Below the pieces are notes generated by a model. That model ran no database searches and had not been told where the DNA came from. It saw nothing but the letters and a program-made list of their open reading frames with translations. Positions 32,398 to 41,304 of a DNA stretch of 64,000 nt are shown piece by piece (position 1 is the stretch's first letter; the number at the start of each line of letters is the position of its first letter). A program made the position numbers and the translations under genes. Source of the stretch: Pseudothermotoga thermarum DSM 5069 (GTDB lineage Bacteria; Thermotogota; Thermotogae; Thermotogales; DSM-5069). The DNA is taken from contig NC_015707.1 of assembly GCF_000217815.1 (NCBI RefSeq), positions 1,600,014 to 1,664,013 of the forward strand. Direction: 5' to 3'.

Positions 32398-34191
32398 TCA
32401 AACCAATATTATTGCGGAAATTTCGCAAAGTTCATTTGTCAACTCGACGAATTTTCTTAAGCTTTCCTTCGTGACTTTCCCTTTTTCTAAAACTAAATAT
32501 ACCACCGAACCTGACAATTTTTCAACTTCAACGGCGCTGTCCAAGAAATTGGGAACTTTGATCAAAACAGGTTGGGAAGTATCAAATGAAACAGTTGTAT
32601 CTTCGTCTACAACTTTAATTTTTCCGTTTAAAAGCGTAGGTATTCTTTTTGCAAGAATGTCAACATCATAGTCATTCAAGGATGCTAAGATTAATTTCTT
32701 TTTACCTGCTGCAATGTTCTTTCCAACAAGAATTGCCAGTTCGCTTGGTTTTGACGCATCCAAAATCGGAACGGTGTAATTTCTCAGGTCAAGTTCGTCT
32801 CGGATGTATTTGTCGCTGATATCTCTCAAAAGCCCGGCGACGATTCCCAAGAAAAGTCCTGCAACACCTGCAAGTGCAAGGATTATTTTCTTTCCAAGTC
32901 CTGCAGGTTTAACTGGTATTCTTGGCTCATCCACCACAACTGGAACAAAGGTGCTGTAACCAGCAAGGGTTAGGTTGACTTCAGCTAGTTTTTGTTTGAG
33001 CATAGCATAAGTTGCTTGTTTGATTTGGTATTCCAGTCTGAGTCTTGCAAGACGTTGTTCAAAGTCTGGAAGTTGAGATAACCTTTGCTCCAGGTTTTGT
33101 TTTCGCGTCAAAAGCGCGTTGTAGTTTATTCGAAGGGTTTCAAGTTCAGCTGTGGCGTTGATTAACCTTTGAAGCATAGAATCATAAAGTGGGTTTCCAG
33201 TTGTCACACGTGCAGAAAGCGTTTTTGTTATTTCTTCTTTCAATTTGCTTTCAAGTTCTCTAACGCGAGCTTCTTGCATTTTTACTTCGTATGAGTTTTC
33301 ACTGTATTTTTCTTTGAGAACTTGCAGCTCAACTTGAGCAGATGCAAGCTGGCTTTTGAGTTGATCGATGACCGGACTTGATATATTCTCTGGAAGGTTG
33401 ATTTTGACGTTCATTTCTTTGAGTTTTTGGTTTGTGAAGTTGATCGTTGCTTTGGCAGCTTCGATGGAAGTTTGTACTTCAGCTATTCTCTGTTCCAAGT
33501 TAAAGTAGGTGTTGACAAGCATTTTCGCCTCTTCGGAAGGATTGTAACTTGTTTCTTTTACAAAACTACTTAGTTGTAACTCAAGTTGTGTAAGTTCTCT
33601 CTCAATGGTTGGTAAAACAGTTTCTATGTACTCTTTGGTCGCAACGTTTTGATCTTTTGTTAGCTCTTCAACTGTTCGAATAAAGTTCTTCACAAGTTTT
33701 GATAGAAAAGTATGTGCAAGCTCGGGTGATTCGTGAGCAAAGGAGATTTTCATTACGTTAGAACTTTTCTCCAGCATTTCGATTTTCATTTCTTTTAGCA
33801 CAGAACTAACCAACAAGTCAGGAGTGAAGCGTTTCTTATCTTCTTCTTTTTCTATGCGATTCAGATAGTATTCGTACAAACCAGATTCCTTTATAGTTGG
33901 TTCAAGTACACGACGACTTTTGAGCAAGGCTATTTGATCTGCAGTACTAGAACCTGTTTCAGGTAGCCCAACCAAAGCACCAAGCTCAGAAGGAAGGCTG
34001 ATCGAGCTTCTGGAAGGAGCGGGAATTCTTATCGTCGCATAGGCTTCGTATTTTGGTTTGTAGAAAACCAATAAATAGACCAAGGTGGCAAAAAACACAA
34101 GCAGAAAGATCGATATAACCGTTTTCTTTCTTTTCCAAAGTATTTTGAATATTTCAGATAAACTGATTTCATCGATGTATTCTTGGTTCAT
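32398..34191 (-). CDS. Wzz/Wzc-like chain-length protein with kinase-like tail
   Basis: A 597-residue inner-membrane protein of the GumC/Wzc group. It has an N-terminal cytoplasmic stretch (SEIFKILWKRKK) and membrane helix (TVISIFLLVFFATLVYLLVF, near 30-48). A long periplasmic coiled-coil domain runs to about 435 (ELTQLELQLSSFVKETS, LESKLKEEITKT), then a Pro-rich second helix (RIPVKPAGLGKKIILALAGV). The last 150 residues (PILDASKPSELAILVGKNIA ... KLILASLNDYDVDILAKRIP ... VVYLVLEKGKVTKESLRKF) have the strand order of a BY-kinase domain but no Walker A lysine motif, no Walker B DxxP and no tyrosine-rich tail. It should control chain length or export but not phosphorylate. Confidence 0.88.
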   Translation of the reverse strand: MNQEYIDEISLSEIFKILWKRKKTVISIFLLVFFATLVYLLVFYKPKYEAYATIRIPAPSRSSISLPSELGALVGLPETGSSTADQIALLKSRRVLEPTIKESGLYEYYLNRIEKEEDKKRFTPDLLVSSVLKEMKIEMLEKSSNVMKISFAHESPELAHTFLSKLVKNFIRTVEELTKDQNVATKEYIETVLPTIERELTQLELQLSSFVKETSYNPSEEAKMLVNTYFNLEQRIAEVQTSIEAAKATINFTNQKLKEMNVKINLPENISSPVIDQLKSQLASAQVELQVLKEKYSENSYEVKMQEARVRELESKLKEEITKTLSARVTTGNPLYDSMLQRLINATAELETLRINYNALLTRKQNLEQRLSQLPDFEQRLARLRLEYQIKQATYAMLKQKLAEVNLTLAGYSTFVPVVVDEPRIPVKPAGLGKKIILALAGVAGLFLGIVAGLLRDISDKYIRDELDLRNYTVPILDASKPSELAILVGKNIAAGKKKLILASLNDYDVDILAKRIPTLLNGKIKVVDEDTTVSFDTSQPVLIKVPNFLDSAVEVEKLSGSVVYLVLEKGKVTKESLRKFVELTNELCEISAIILV

Positions 34192-34210
34192 GTTCTAACC
34201 TCCTGATTGG

Positions 34211-36994
34211 TTATCGAATTACTGTGCGGACGGTGATTATGGTGTTTAATATCGCGTTCACGACTGGTAATATATCCAGTGCTGTGACAAAAGGATTGTC
34301 CGGCACGAAGATGACATCGCCAGGGCTGAGGATTGGATCAACTGCAACTTGTCTTCCCCTTGCAAGCCCAGTCAAATCGAGTTTCTGTGGATTTGGATCG
34401 GAAAGTCCTCCTTTGAATAGATACACGTTGTTCGGTGCTGCTTTTGCAGTGAATCCTCCTTTGCTGATCAAAGCTTGTACAACAGTCATTTTCTCTGTGA
34501 GAGGCACAACACCTGGCGAATTCACCTCACCAAGCACGTAAGCAAGGTTTTGTGGAACGCCAACCACTTTGACAACATCGCCGGGTCTTACCACAAATCC
34601 ACGGGTTTTTTCAAAATCGGTTATATCGATCTCATGAGTTTGCAGGTCACGTATGAGTTGAACCGTTCTGTATGCCCTATCAACGTTCAATTTTGTCAGA
34701 ATTTCATAAAGAGTCATTGTTCCACGCTGAGGGTCGATGTATATCAAACTTGGTGAACCATTTTGATCGATGACGTAAACAAAGCTTTCCGTATCTTGCT
34801 CAAAGATCAAAGTTGTTCCGTTTTGAAGTTGAAAGTTCGTGTCCTCTGACCATTCGATTGTTGTGAATTTTTCACCATTAAACATTTGAATTTTTCTGCT
34901 CACGCCAGAAGGTATTCCACCAAGTTTTGCTACAAGATTTTTCAAATCGAAAGGCTCAACGTGCGTGAATCTGAACAAACCGTTTGGAACACCCCTTCCA
35001 AAGACATAAACGTGGTTGGGCTCTTTGAAGGTAACGTAGACAAAATCACCGTCTTGAAGTTGATAGTTAGCCTTTGCCTCTGCAAGGTCAAATGCATCAA
35101 AGCTTTCCACAACTTTCCCATTTCTTATAACCAAAACCTTGTCGGAGATGTAATATTGAGTTGGATCGATGATCAACCCACCGATTTTTCCAAAAAGGTT
35201 TATCAGATCGGCTTTTTCATAGTATTCAAACTGAACACGACCTGTGTTTGGAACAAAGCCAGAAACCACCACGTAGATTGGTTTTTTCAAGGTTATCTTA
35301 ACAAGGCTAGCCTTTGGTACAGCCACGTCGGACCAAGGATCTAACTTTTCACCGTTGATCTGGACTTCTTCTATTCTGCGGTAATCGTTTAAACCTATCT
35401 TTGAGAAAATCCTCTGCAAAGTTATCTCTTCGTTGTATCCAAAGGTTACGTAGGATGCATAGTCTCCAACAACGTATACAGCGTTGGCAAGGCTTGAGTG
35501 AACTATCAATGTATCGTCGCGGTTTAAATCAACGTCGTTTTCTTTGAAGATGAGTTGATCCGGTGTTCTTTCGGCAAAGATTTTTCCGTCTCTTAAAAGT
35601 ACTATCTTCTCTATGGTTTTCGGTTCGGATATTCCAAGGGATTTGAATAAGTATGAAAGTGTTCTTGGTTCTTTGTAGCTGAGCGTTTTAAGACCACTTC
35701 CAACAGGTCCTACGATAGATACTCTGAAAGGTTCATAAAACACATGTACGCTGTCTGCGATGTTCAATGGGATGTCTTTGTTTCCAAAAAGTACGTCTTT
35801 CACGTTGACAGATTCTTTGTTGTTTATAAACACTGTTCCTTCGTTTTCAACTTCTTCATTGGTCAGTCCAATTTTCAAAAGAAGTGTTCGAAGGGTTTTT
35901 GGTTCGTCGGCAAGTAGGAAAATTTTTCCGGTCTGCTTGGCAAAGCCTTGAACGTAAACGTAGAATTCCTCGTATCTTTTGATCTCCACAATTGATCCTA
36001 TTTCTATTGCTACATCGCTTGCTCTGTCCAAAATCGAACGATCAAAGACCTTCTTTTCACCGTTTGGAAGAGTTATAACAACCGATTCGACGGATTTTTT
36101 ATCGTCGTTTGCTATTCCCTGAGCTTTGGCAAGCAAGGTGGAAAGGTTCATCGGTTCATCAGGTAGAAAAGTTTTTTGACCTGGATTTGTAACGTATCCA
36201 ACTATGTAGGCATATCTGTCTTCGCGTTGGGGAATATAAAGATGTGAACCAGGTGAAAGTTTATAGTCTTCTAAACCAGCTATTACCTTTTCCAAGTCGA
36301 TCGTTAACACTTTTCCATCGATGTAAAGCCTAGCTGATTCAACCACCGCAGTGTTTTTGTTGAGCGTTCCAAGTTTCGCAAGCAAAGCTCTTAAAGTAAG
36401 ATCGGGAGTGTAGCGCTCAATCAAACTGTAAGCACCTGTGACTTGCACAAGCTGAGGATAAACCAAAGGAGGCAAATGAATCGCATCGCCTTCTTGAAGG
36501 ATTATGTCTTGTTCAAGTTTGCCTTCGTAAAAAAGTGGAAGAAGGTTGAAATTCATCACTTTTCCATTTCTGATGACTTTCACATTGGAAAAATCAACAG
36601 GGTCGTCTTTTGAAAGCTGCAAGCGCAGAATTAGTTCTGAAAGAGTTACCTGAGGTTTGAAGGATATGTCAAAAGGTCGGTTCAAAGCGCCCTGAATAAA
36701 AACATACATTGGTGCGTATTCAATTACGTAAACTGTCATTGAAAAATCACGTAGGTATTTTCTCACATGTGCTTCAAGGTCTGTTTTTATTTGTTCAACA
36801 GTTTTCCCAGCGGCAGGATAATTTCCAAGGTATGGATAAGGTATTGTTCCGTCCCAAAGAACTTTCACAGTTCGTGTGAAGGTTTGGTTCTCTGGGTAAA
36901 TTTCGATCCTCAATGTGTCGCCAACTCGAACGGTGTAAGCCAAACCGAGTAAAGATACCGTCAGCAGGAACAATACGATCAACTTCTTGTGCAC
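34211..36994 (-). CDS. Polysaccharide export protein with ten SLBB repeats
   Basis: A 927-residue secreted protein. GTG 36994 is selected because GGGGTGA lies just upstream and a signal peptide (HKKLIVLFLLTVSLLGLAYT) follows; the open frame continues upstream to 37117. After the signal comes a poly-export domain (VRVGDTLRIEIYPE ... WDGTIPYPYLG), then about ten repeats of some 85 residues, each opening like YVYVQG-x-G and followed by TLRxLLxKxGL; for example YAYIVGYVTNPGQKTFLPDE and LAYVLGEVNSPGVVPLTEKM. Wza-type exporters usually have two or three SLBB repeats. No lipoprotein Cys is seen. It probably bridges a wide periplasm under the toga. Confidence 0.9.
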   Translation of the reverse strand: MHKKLIVLFLLTVSLLGLAYTVRVGDTLRIEIYPENQTFTRTVKVLWDGTIPYPYLGNYPAAGKTVEQIKTDLEAHVRKYLRDFSMTVYVIEYAPMYVFIQGALNRPFDISFKPQVTLSELILRLQLSKDDPVDFSNVKVIRNGKVMNFNLLPLFYEGKLEQDIILQEGDAIHLPPLVYPQLVQVTGAYSLIERYTPDLTLRALLAKLGTLNKNTAVVESARLYIDGKVLTIDLEKVIAGLEDYKLSPGSHLYIPQREDRYAYIVGYVTNPGQKTFLPDEPMNLSTLLAKAQGIANDDKKSVESVVITLPNGEKKVFDRSILDRASDVAIEIGSIVEIKRYEEFYVYVQGFAKQTGKIFLLADEPKTLRTLLLKIGLTNEEVENEGTVFINNKESVNVKDVLFGNKDIPLNIADSVHVFYEPFRVSIVGPVGSGLKTLSYKEPRTLSYLFKSLGISEPKTIEKIVLLRDGKIFAERTPDQLIFKENDVDLNRDDTLIVHSSLANAVYVVGDYASYVTFGYNEEITLQRIFSKIGLNDYRRIEEVQINGEKLDPWSDVAVPKASLVKITLKKPIYVVVSGFVPNTGRVQFEYYEKADLINLFGKIGGLIIDPTQYYISDKVLVIRNGKVVESFDAFDLAEAKANYQLQDGDFVYVTFKEPNHVYVFGRGVPNGLFRFTHVEPFDLKNLVAKLGGIPSGVSRKIQMFNGEKFTTIEWSEDTNFQLQNGTTLIFEQDTESFVYVIDQNGSPSLIYIDPQRGTMTLYEILTKLNVDRAYRTVQLIRDLQTHEIDITDFEKTRGFVVRPGDVVKVVGVPQNLAYVLGEVNSPGVVPLTEKMTVVQALISKGGFTAKAAPNNVYLFKGGLSDPNPQKLDLTGLARGRQVAVDPILSPGDVIFVPDNPFVTALDILPVVNAILNTIITVRTVIR

Positions 36995-37218
36995 TCTGTT
37001 CACCCCAATCAGCTTTAACTTATTCACACAGCACGCAACCATCTCGCCGTGAGAAAGAGTATGATTATTGTCAGCACCAGCAAAAGCAATATTAGTCGTC
37101 GTTTTCGCATTGCACACACCTTTTATGTATGATTCATTTATCCGACCATGACTATTTTACCAAGTGATTGGGAAAAAGCAACGGCGTTTTGAGATACAAT
37201 TTCTGTTGGGTGAAAGTG

Positions 37219-38679
37219 ATGAGTAGATCGATTTCGGTGGTATGTCTTATGTATATGCTCTTGATGTTTTACGTGGTTGTGGTTGATGCAGCTTTGGTAT
37301 TTGATTTGAACCACCAGATGGTTTTTGATCATCTTAAAAACCAAGTGGCTTTACCAGGTATGTTACCTGTGGTTGAACAACGAGAACAGACTAACAGTTT
37401 AATGCTGCGATTCAATCCTTCCTTTCAAGTTTTCGAAAAGGCAGAACCAATTAAAACCGGCTGGTTTGTGATCTCAACACCACCGTGGGAGAATTTTTAC
37501 GTTTTTGAAAAGACACCGTATTTGGCTGAATTTAGGTTGGATTTAAACTTTGGAAGTTTTTATACTTTAATCAGCCTTCAAATGAAAAACAACTATGCAT
37601 TTTTTCATTTGATTTCCCCAACTAATTTACCAATCTATGAAAATCCATTTGTAGCTTTGGATACGAATTTTCCTTACAAAGGATACGGCGTTTATCTCAA
37701 AGATGAGTTTTTCATACTGTTTGGTAGAACAAAACTTCGTTGGTCAAGTTCCGATTTTCCAGTTGCCCTTTCAGATGTTAGCCCTTACTTTGACAATTTC
37801 ACACTGTCTTTGGGTGAAAAACCTGTTAGATATGTTTTCAGCGTTGTTTCGATAAACCCTGTTTTGACAAAGGAGGAATGGGAAAGACAAACAAGTTTTA
37901 TCCCCGTGAACGCCGATCCAATCTCGCCATACTTTGAAAAAGTTAAAACTTTGATCGCACACAGGTTGGATTTCCCTTTGAAGGATAATCTTAGATTTGG
38001 CATCGGCGAGCTTACGATAGTTGGTGGGAAATATCCAGATTTGTTTGTTTTAAGTCCATTTGCAATTTGGCACAACAACTTCAACGAAGGTTATACTAAC
38101 ACAATGGGGAGTTTGGATTTTTCTTGGGTGCTCATAAAAGGTTTTGAAATTCACGGAGAATTTGCATTGGATGAGTTTGTATTTGAAGCTACTGAAGATG
38201 AAAGCAAACCAACCGCGTACGGTTACAATTTTGGGGCAAGAAAGGCTTTTGAAACAGGTTTTGGAAAATTTTTGCTAAGTGTTGAATATGCAAAAACAAC
38301 TCCACTGATGTACAACTCCTTTTTGCCGTACTTGAAGTTTTACAACAGGGTCGTGTATCTTTGCAACTACCCTCCTTCTAGGATCATCGTGGACTATCCA
38401 ATTGGTTTTGCCTTTGGACCAGATGCGCAGATTTTGAATTTCTCTGTATCGTTTTTCAACGATCAACTTTTCTTGAGTGGAAACATCTTTTGGCTTAGAA
38501 AAGGTCCAAACGATTTTTATACTGAATATCCCCATGTGGATGAATCAAAGGCAAAAGACATTCTTGGATTTAGTATAGAGGGAAAATACAAGTTTTTCAA
38601 CTTTTTTGCAATGGTTGCCGGTGAAAAGTTTTCCATCGGCGGTGGAATAAGCGTTGAGATTCCACTGAAAATCTTTTAA
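37219..38679 (+). CDS. Wzi-like outer-membrane barrel protein
   Basis: A 486-residue exported protein. ATG 37219 follows GGGTGAAAGTG and begins a signal peptide (SRSISVVCLMYMLLMFYVVV). Many alternating beta segments end with a typical outer-membrane C-terminus (GGGISVEIPLKIF). Strings such as FILFGRTKLRWSSSDFPVAL, LIAHRLDFPLKDNLRFGIGE and IVGGKYPDLFVLSPFAIWHN match the layout of capsule assembly protein Wzi, which binds exopolysaccharide at the cell surface. It is divergent from the export protein gene with 224 bases between the starts, so both are likely co-regulated parts of one export system. Confidence 0.82.
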   Translation: MSRSISVVCLMYMLLMFYVVVVDAALVFDLNHQMVFDHLKNQVALPGMLPVVEQREQTNSLMLRFNPSFQVFEKAEPIKTGWFVISTPPWENFYVFEKTPYLAEFRLDLNFGSFYTLISLQMKNNYAFFHLISPTNLPIYENPFVALDTNFPYKGYGVYLKDEFFILFGRTKLRWSSSDFPVALSDVSPYFDNFTLSLGEKPVRYVFSVVSINPVLTKEEWERQTSFIPVNADPISPYFEKVKTLIAHRLDFPLKDNLRFGIGELTIVGGKYPDLFVLSPFAIWHNNFNEGYTNTMGSLDFSWVLIKGFEIHGEFALDEFVFEATEDESKPTAYGYNFGARKAFETGFGKFLLSVEYAKTTPLMYNSFLPYLKFYNRVVYLCNYPPSRIIVDYPIGFAFGPDAQILNFSVSFFNDQLFLSGNIFWLRKGPNDFYTEYPHVDESKAKDILGFSIEGKYKFFNFFAMVAGEKFSIGGGISVEIPLKIF

Positions 38680-38978
38680 AGTTCACCGTAAAGGATTTTA
38701 CCTGTTTCGATCACTTCAAGAATGAATGGATTCTGCCGGTCTCGCATTTCTTGAAATTCTTCAGGTGTGTATCCCAAAGGCTCGACGGGTATTCCTATAC
38801 CATCGTTCAAATCCAAAAGAAGTTTAACCCTGTCCAAAAAGTTTTCTTTAAAATCGGCAATCACAATTATATCCACATCTGAGCCCTCGTTGACATCCCC
38901 GCGCGCAAAGGAACCAAACAAAATTACACAACGAGGTTTAAGGGTCTCGACAACCCTTTGAGTGTATTGACTCGGCAT
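38676..38978 (-). CDS. Solo minimal nucleotidyltransferase (MNT)
   Basis: A 100-residue nucleotidyltransferase with VILFGSFARGDVNEGSDVDI near residues 18-37 (GSF and DxD intact) and an SD of AAAGGTG before ATG 38978. Its C-terminus (EEFQEMRDRQNPFILEVIET) is characteristic of MNT proteins that often pair with a HEPN protein. No HEPN gene is adjacent: a 98-base gap and a methyltransferase lie upstream, and the Wzi gene end overlaps it by four bases on the other strand. It may be an orphan antitoxin. Confidence 0.88.
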   Translation of the reverse strand: MPSQYTQRVVETLKPRCVILFGSFARGDVNEGSDVDIIVIADFKENFLDRVKLLLDLNDGIGIPVEPLGYTPEEFQEMRDRQNPFILEVIETGKILYGEL

Positions 38979-39076
38979 ATCTTATGCACCTTTGAGCAAC
39001 CTCCTTCGTATAAAATTGATACGGTGCTCCCGAAGGGTAGAAGTAGTACAACTTTTGACTGGCAGTCTCTCTGCGA

Positions 39077-39757
39077 TCAGCATTTTCTTCCTGCCGATAC
39101 GAGTAATGCGCCGAAGGGTTTTAGATATTTTCTTCCAAAATTTTCAAACTTGTGCGCATTTTTTAAGATGAACTTTGGTGCAAACGGTCCAAAGAATACA
39201 GAGGAATTTGTCGATACATCGCAGAGATATTTTTTCATCAATCTGTTGAGTTCCCAATACGTGTAAAAATGCATTTCTCTGAACAAATCATCTTTGTTAA
39301 ACAAACCCTTGATCTTTCTCACGATACCGTAAAGGGAGAAGAGATTTAACACCGCGACAACTACCTTTCCATTTGGCTTTGTTACCCTGACCATCTCTTG
39401 CAGAAACTTCTCGGGAGACTTAGAATTTTCCATTGAGGTCATGGAAAGAGTTATATCAAAGCTGTTGTCGGGATAGGGAATTTGCTCGCCGTAGCCAAAT
39501 TTTACTTCAAAGCCTCTTGATCTTGCTATTTCAAGCATCTTTTCGGCTGGATCTATACCATAGACTTTGGCGCCAAGCTTTCTAAACTCCATCGCAAAAA
39601 GCCCCGTACCTATGCCCACTTCAAGCAAAGTTTTTCCTTGCAAATCTCCCAAAATTTCAAGAAGAGCTTTTAGTTCAAGCTCTTTTACAACTTTTCCTTG
39701 TTCTGTTTCAAACCATTGATCGTATTGATCTGCGATTTGGTTGAATTGTTCTTCCAC
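39077..39757 (-). CDS. Class I SAM-dependent methyltransferase
   Basis: A 226-residue methyltransferase of the UbiE/Methyltransf_11 type. The SAM-binding motif LLEVGIGTGLFAMEFRKLGA is near residues 50-69, with YGIDPAEKMLEIARSRG, then FDITLSMTSMENSKSPEKFL and MVRVTKPNGKVVVAVLN. GTG 39757 is favoured over ATG 39772, since GGGTGA lies seven bases before it and the predicted transcript from the promoter at 39779-39807 starts close to 39772. The substrate is unknown; the C-terminal part has several hydrophobic residues but no helix across a membrane. Confidence 0.85.
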   Translation of the reverse strand: MEEQFNQIADQYDQWFETEQGKVVKELELKALLEILGDLQGKTLLEVGIGTGLFAMEFRKLGAKVYGIDPAEKMLEIARSRGFEVKFGYGEQIPYPDNSFDITLSMTSMENSKSPEKFLQEMVRVTKPNGKVVVAVLNLFSLYGIVRKIKGLFNKDDLFREMHFYTYWELNRLMKKYLCDVSTNSSVFFGPFAPKFILKNAHKFENFGRKYLKPFGALLVSAGRKC

Positions 39758-39778
39758 GGACTGTTCACCCATCTATTT

Positions 39779-39807
39779 AGTATAAGGTACGCGTAAATCA
39801 CTGTGAA
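39779..39807 (-). promoter_or_regulatory. Promoter of the methyltransferase gene
   Basis: On the minus strand TTCACA (39802-39807), 17 bases, then TATACT (39779-39784). Close to consensus and immediately upstream of the gene. Confidence 0.75.
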
Positions 39808-39920
39808 TTTCACCTTTTTGTTGACGGATTAATCTCGGATTCAGGTTGTGATGAGATTTCTTGACACGATTGATGAAAACTGCGTAATGAATAAATCTTT
39901 TAAGCTTTCGTTGCCATATC

Positions 39921-39949
39921 TTGACATGAAAAAAATTTTATAGTAATAT
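39921..39949 (+). promoter_or_regulatory. Strong promoter of the sugar ABC operon
   Basis: TTGACA (39921-39926), a 17-base A/T-rich spacer and TAATAT (39944-39949). This is nearly a consensus housekeeping promoter, 49 bases before the start of the binding-protein gene. Confidence 0.88.
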
Positions 39950-39997
39950 CAATAACAAGAAAAACATTTTCACCATATACTATGGGGAGGTGTTTGT

Positions 39998-41239
39998 ATG
40001 AAGAGGTTATTGGTAATGCTTTTGCTGGTTGCGACTGTACTCTATGCCTTTGGAAAAGTCACCTTCGGTTCGACGCAGCTGACACCCGCAGCAGAAAGAG
40101 AATTCATGATCAGAACACTTGCTGAATTCTCGAAGACCTCTGGAATAGCTGTGGAGTTTTTGAACTTCGAGTATGCCGATCTTCTCTCGAGGGTTGAGGC
40201 TGAAGATAGGGCAGGAAAAGTCTCGCTGAACCTGGTTGGAGATCTGCAAAGTGGTTTGGTGAACTTGGCTGCTCAGGGTTTGCTGATGGACCTTTCGAAC
40301 GTGGAATTTGTTGGCAGAACCTTCCTTAAGAGTTTGGAAGATTACAGTTACTACAACAATCAGAAGATTTTCATCCCGTGGATGCAGGCGACATATGTGT
40401 TTGCCATCAACAAGAAGGCTTTTGATTATCTACCATCAGGATTAACTAAGGAAGATGTTCTCAACGGCACGGAGAAATGGACCTATGAAGCGCTGCTCGA
40501 ATGGGCAAAGAACTTGCAGACTGCGACAAGAATGCCACAACTTGGTTTTCCTTTAGGTCCAAGGGGTCTTTGGCACAGGTTCCTGCACGGTTACATCTAT
40601 CCATCTTATACGGGATATCAGGTGAAGGAATTCGATTCACAGAAAGCTTTACCTATGTGGAGCTTTATGAAGGAACTTTTCAACTATGTGCATCCAGCAG
40701 CCACAACCTGGGATAGCATGGATCAACCGCTTCTTAGAAACGAGGTCATGATAGCCTGGGATCACACCGCAAGACTCAAATCTGCAATCGTTGAAAGACC
40801 TAATGATTTTGTCATAGCTCCTTCTCCAAGAGGTCCGGCTGGCAGAGGATACATCGTTGTTTTGGCAGGACTTGCAATACCCAGAAAGGCTGATCCAGAG
40901 CTTCCAATCAAAGTCATCGAATTTCTGACAAGCCCACAAACCCAGCTTGCCGTTCTTGAAAACGTTGGTTTCTTCCCAGTTGTGAAGGAAGCAGAAGGGG
41001 TTATTCCAGAGGGAGCACTCAGAATTCTTGCAGAAGGTGTTATAAAACAAGCCGATGCCCCAGATTCAATAGTTGCCTTTATCCCAAGTCTTGGAGCCAA
41101 GGGTGGAGAATTCAACGAGACGTACAGAGACGCTTTCACAAGAATTGTATTCAACAAGGAAGATCCTTCAAGAGTTATCAAAGAACTCGGGACAAAGTTG
41201 AAGAAGATATTCGCCGATTTGAACATCGAGCTTCCGTAA
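39998..41239 (+). CDS. Sugar ABC transporter substrate-binding protein
   Basis: A 413-residue periplasmic binding protein of the family-1 (maltose-type) group. Signal peptide KRLLVMLLLVATVLYAFG, then FGSTQLTPAAEREFMIRTLA, TSGIAVEFLNFEYADLLSRV and, near residue 105, LSNVEFVGRTFLKSLEDYSY. The middle holds MQATYVFAINKKAFDYLPSG and the C-terminal lobe AGLAIPRKADPELPIKVIEF. ATG 39998 follows GGGGAGGTG. It delivers a sugar or sugar-derived solute to the two permeases downstream. A hairpin after the stop probably reduces transcription of the permease genes relative to this one. The ligand is unknown; the downstream glycosyltransferases hint at a glycosylglycerate. Confidence 0.93.
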   Translation: MKRLLVMLLLVATVLYAFGKVTFGSTQLTPAAEREFMIRTLAEFSKTSGIAVEFLNFEYADLLSRVEAEDRAGKVSLNLVGDLQSGLVNLAAQGLLMDLSNVEFVGRTFLKSLEDYSYYNNQKIFIPWMQATYVFAINKKAFDYLPSGLTKEDVLNGTEKWTYEALLEWAKNLQTATRMPQLGFPLGPRGLWHRFLHGYIYPSYTGYQVKEFDSQKALPMWSFMKELFNYVHPAATTWDSMDQPLLRNEVMIAWDHTARLKSAIVERPNDFVIAPSPRGPAGRGYIVVLAGLAIPRKADPELPIKVIEFLTSPQTQLAVLENVGFFPVVKEAEGVIPEGALRILAEGVIKQADAPDSIVAFIPSLGAKGGEFNETYRDAFTRIVFNKEDPSRVIKELGTKLKKIFADLNIELP

Positions 41240-41250
41240 GAAATCGTCTA

Positions 41251-41283
41251 CCCCAGGTGGTGTTGAACACCTGGGGTTTTTCC
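41251..41283 (+). terminator. Hairpin between binding-protein and permease genes
   Basis: CCCCAGGTG and CACCTGGGG form a strong stem with an eight-base loop, followed by five T. Since the operon clearly continues, it is likely a partial terminator or mRNA-stabilising structure that raises the level of the binding protein. Confidence 0.8.
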
Positions 41284-41304
41284 AAGGTAAAAGGCGGTGA
41301 AATT

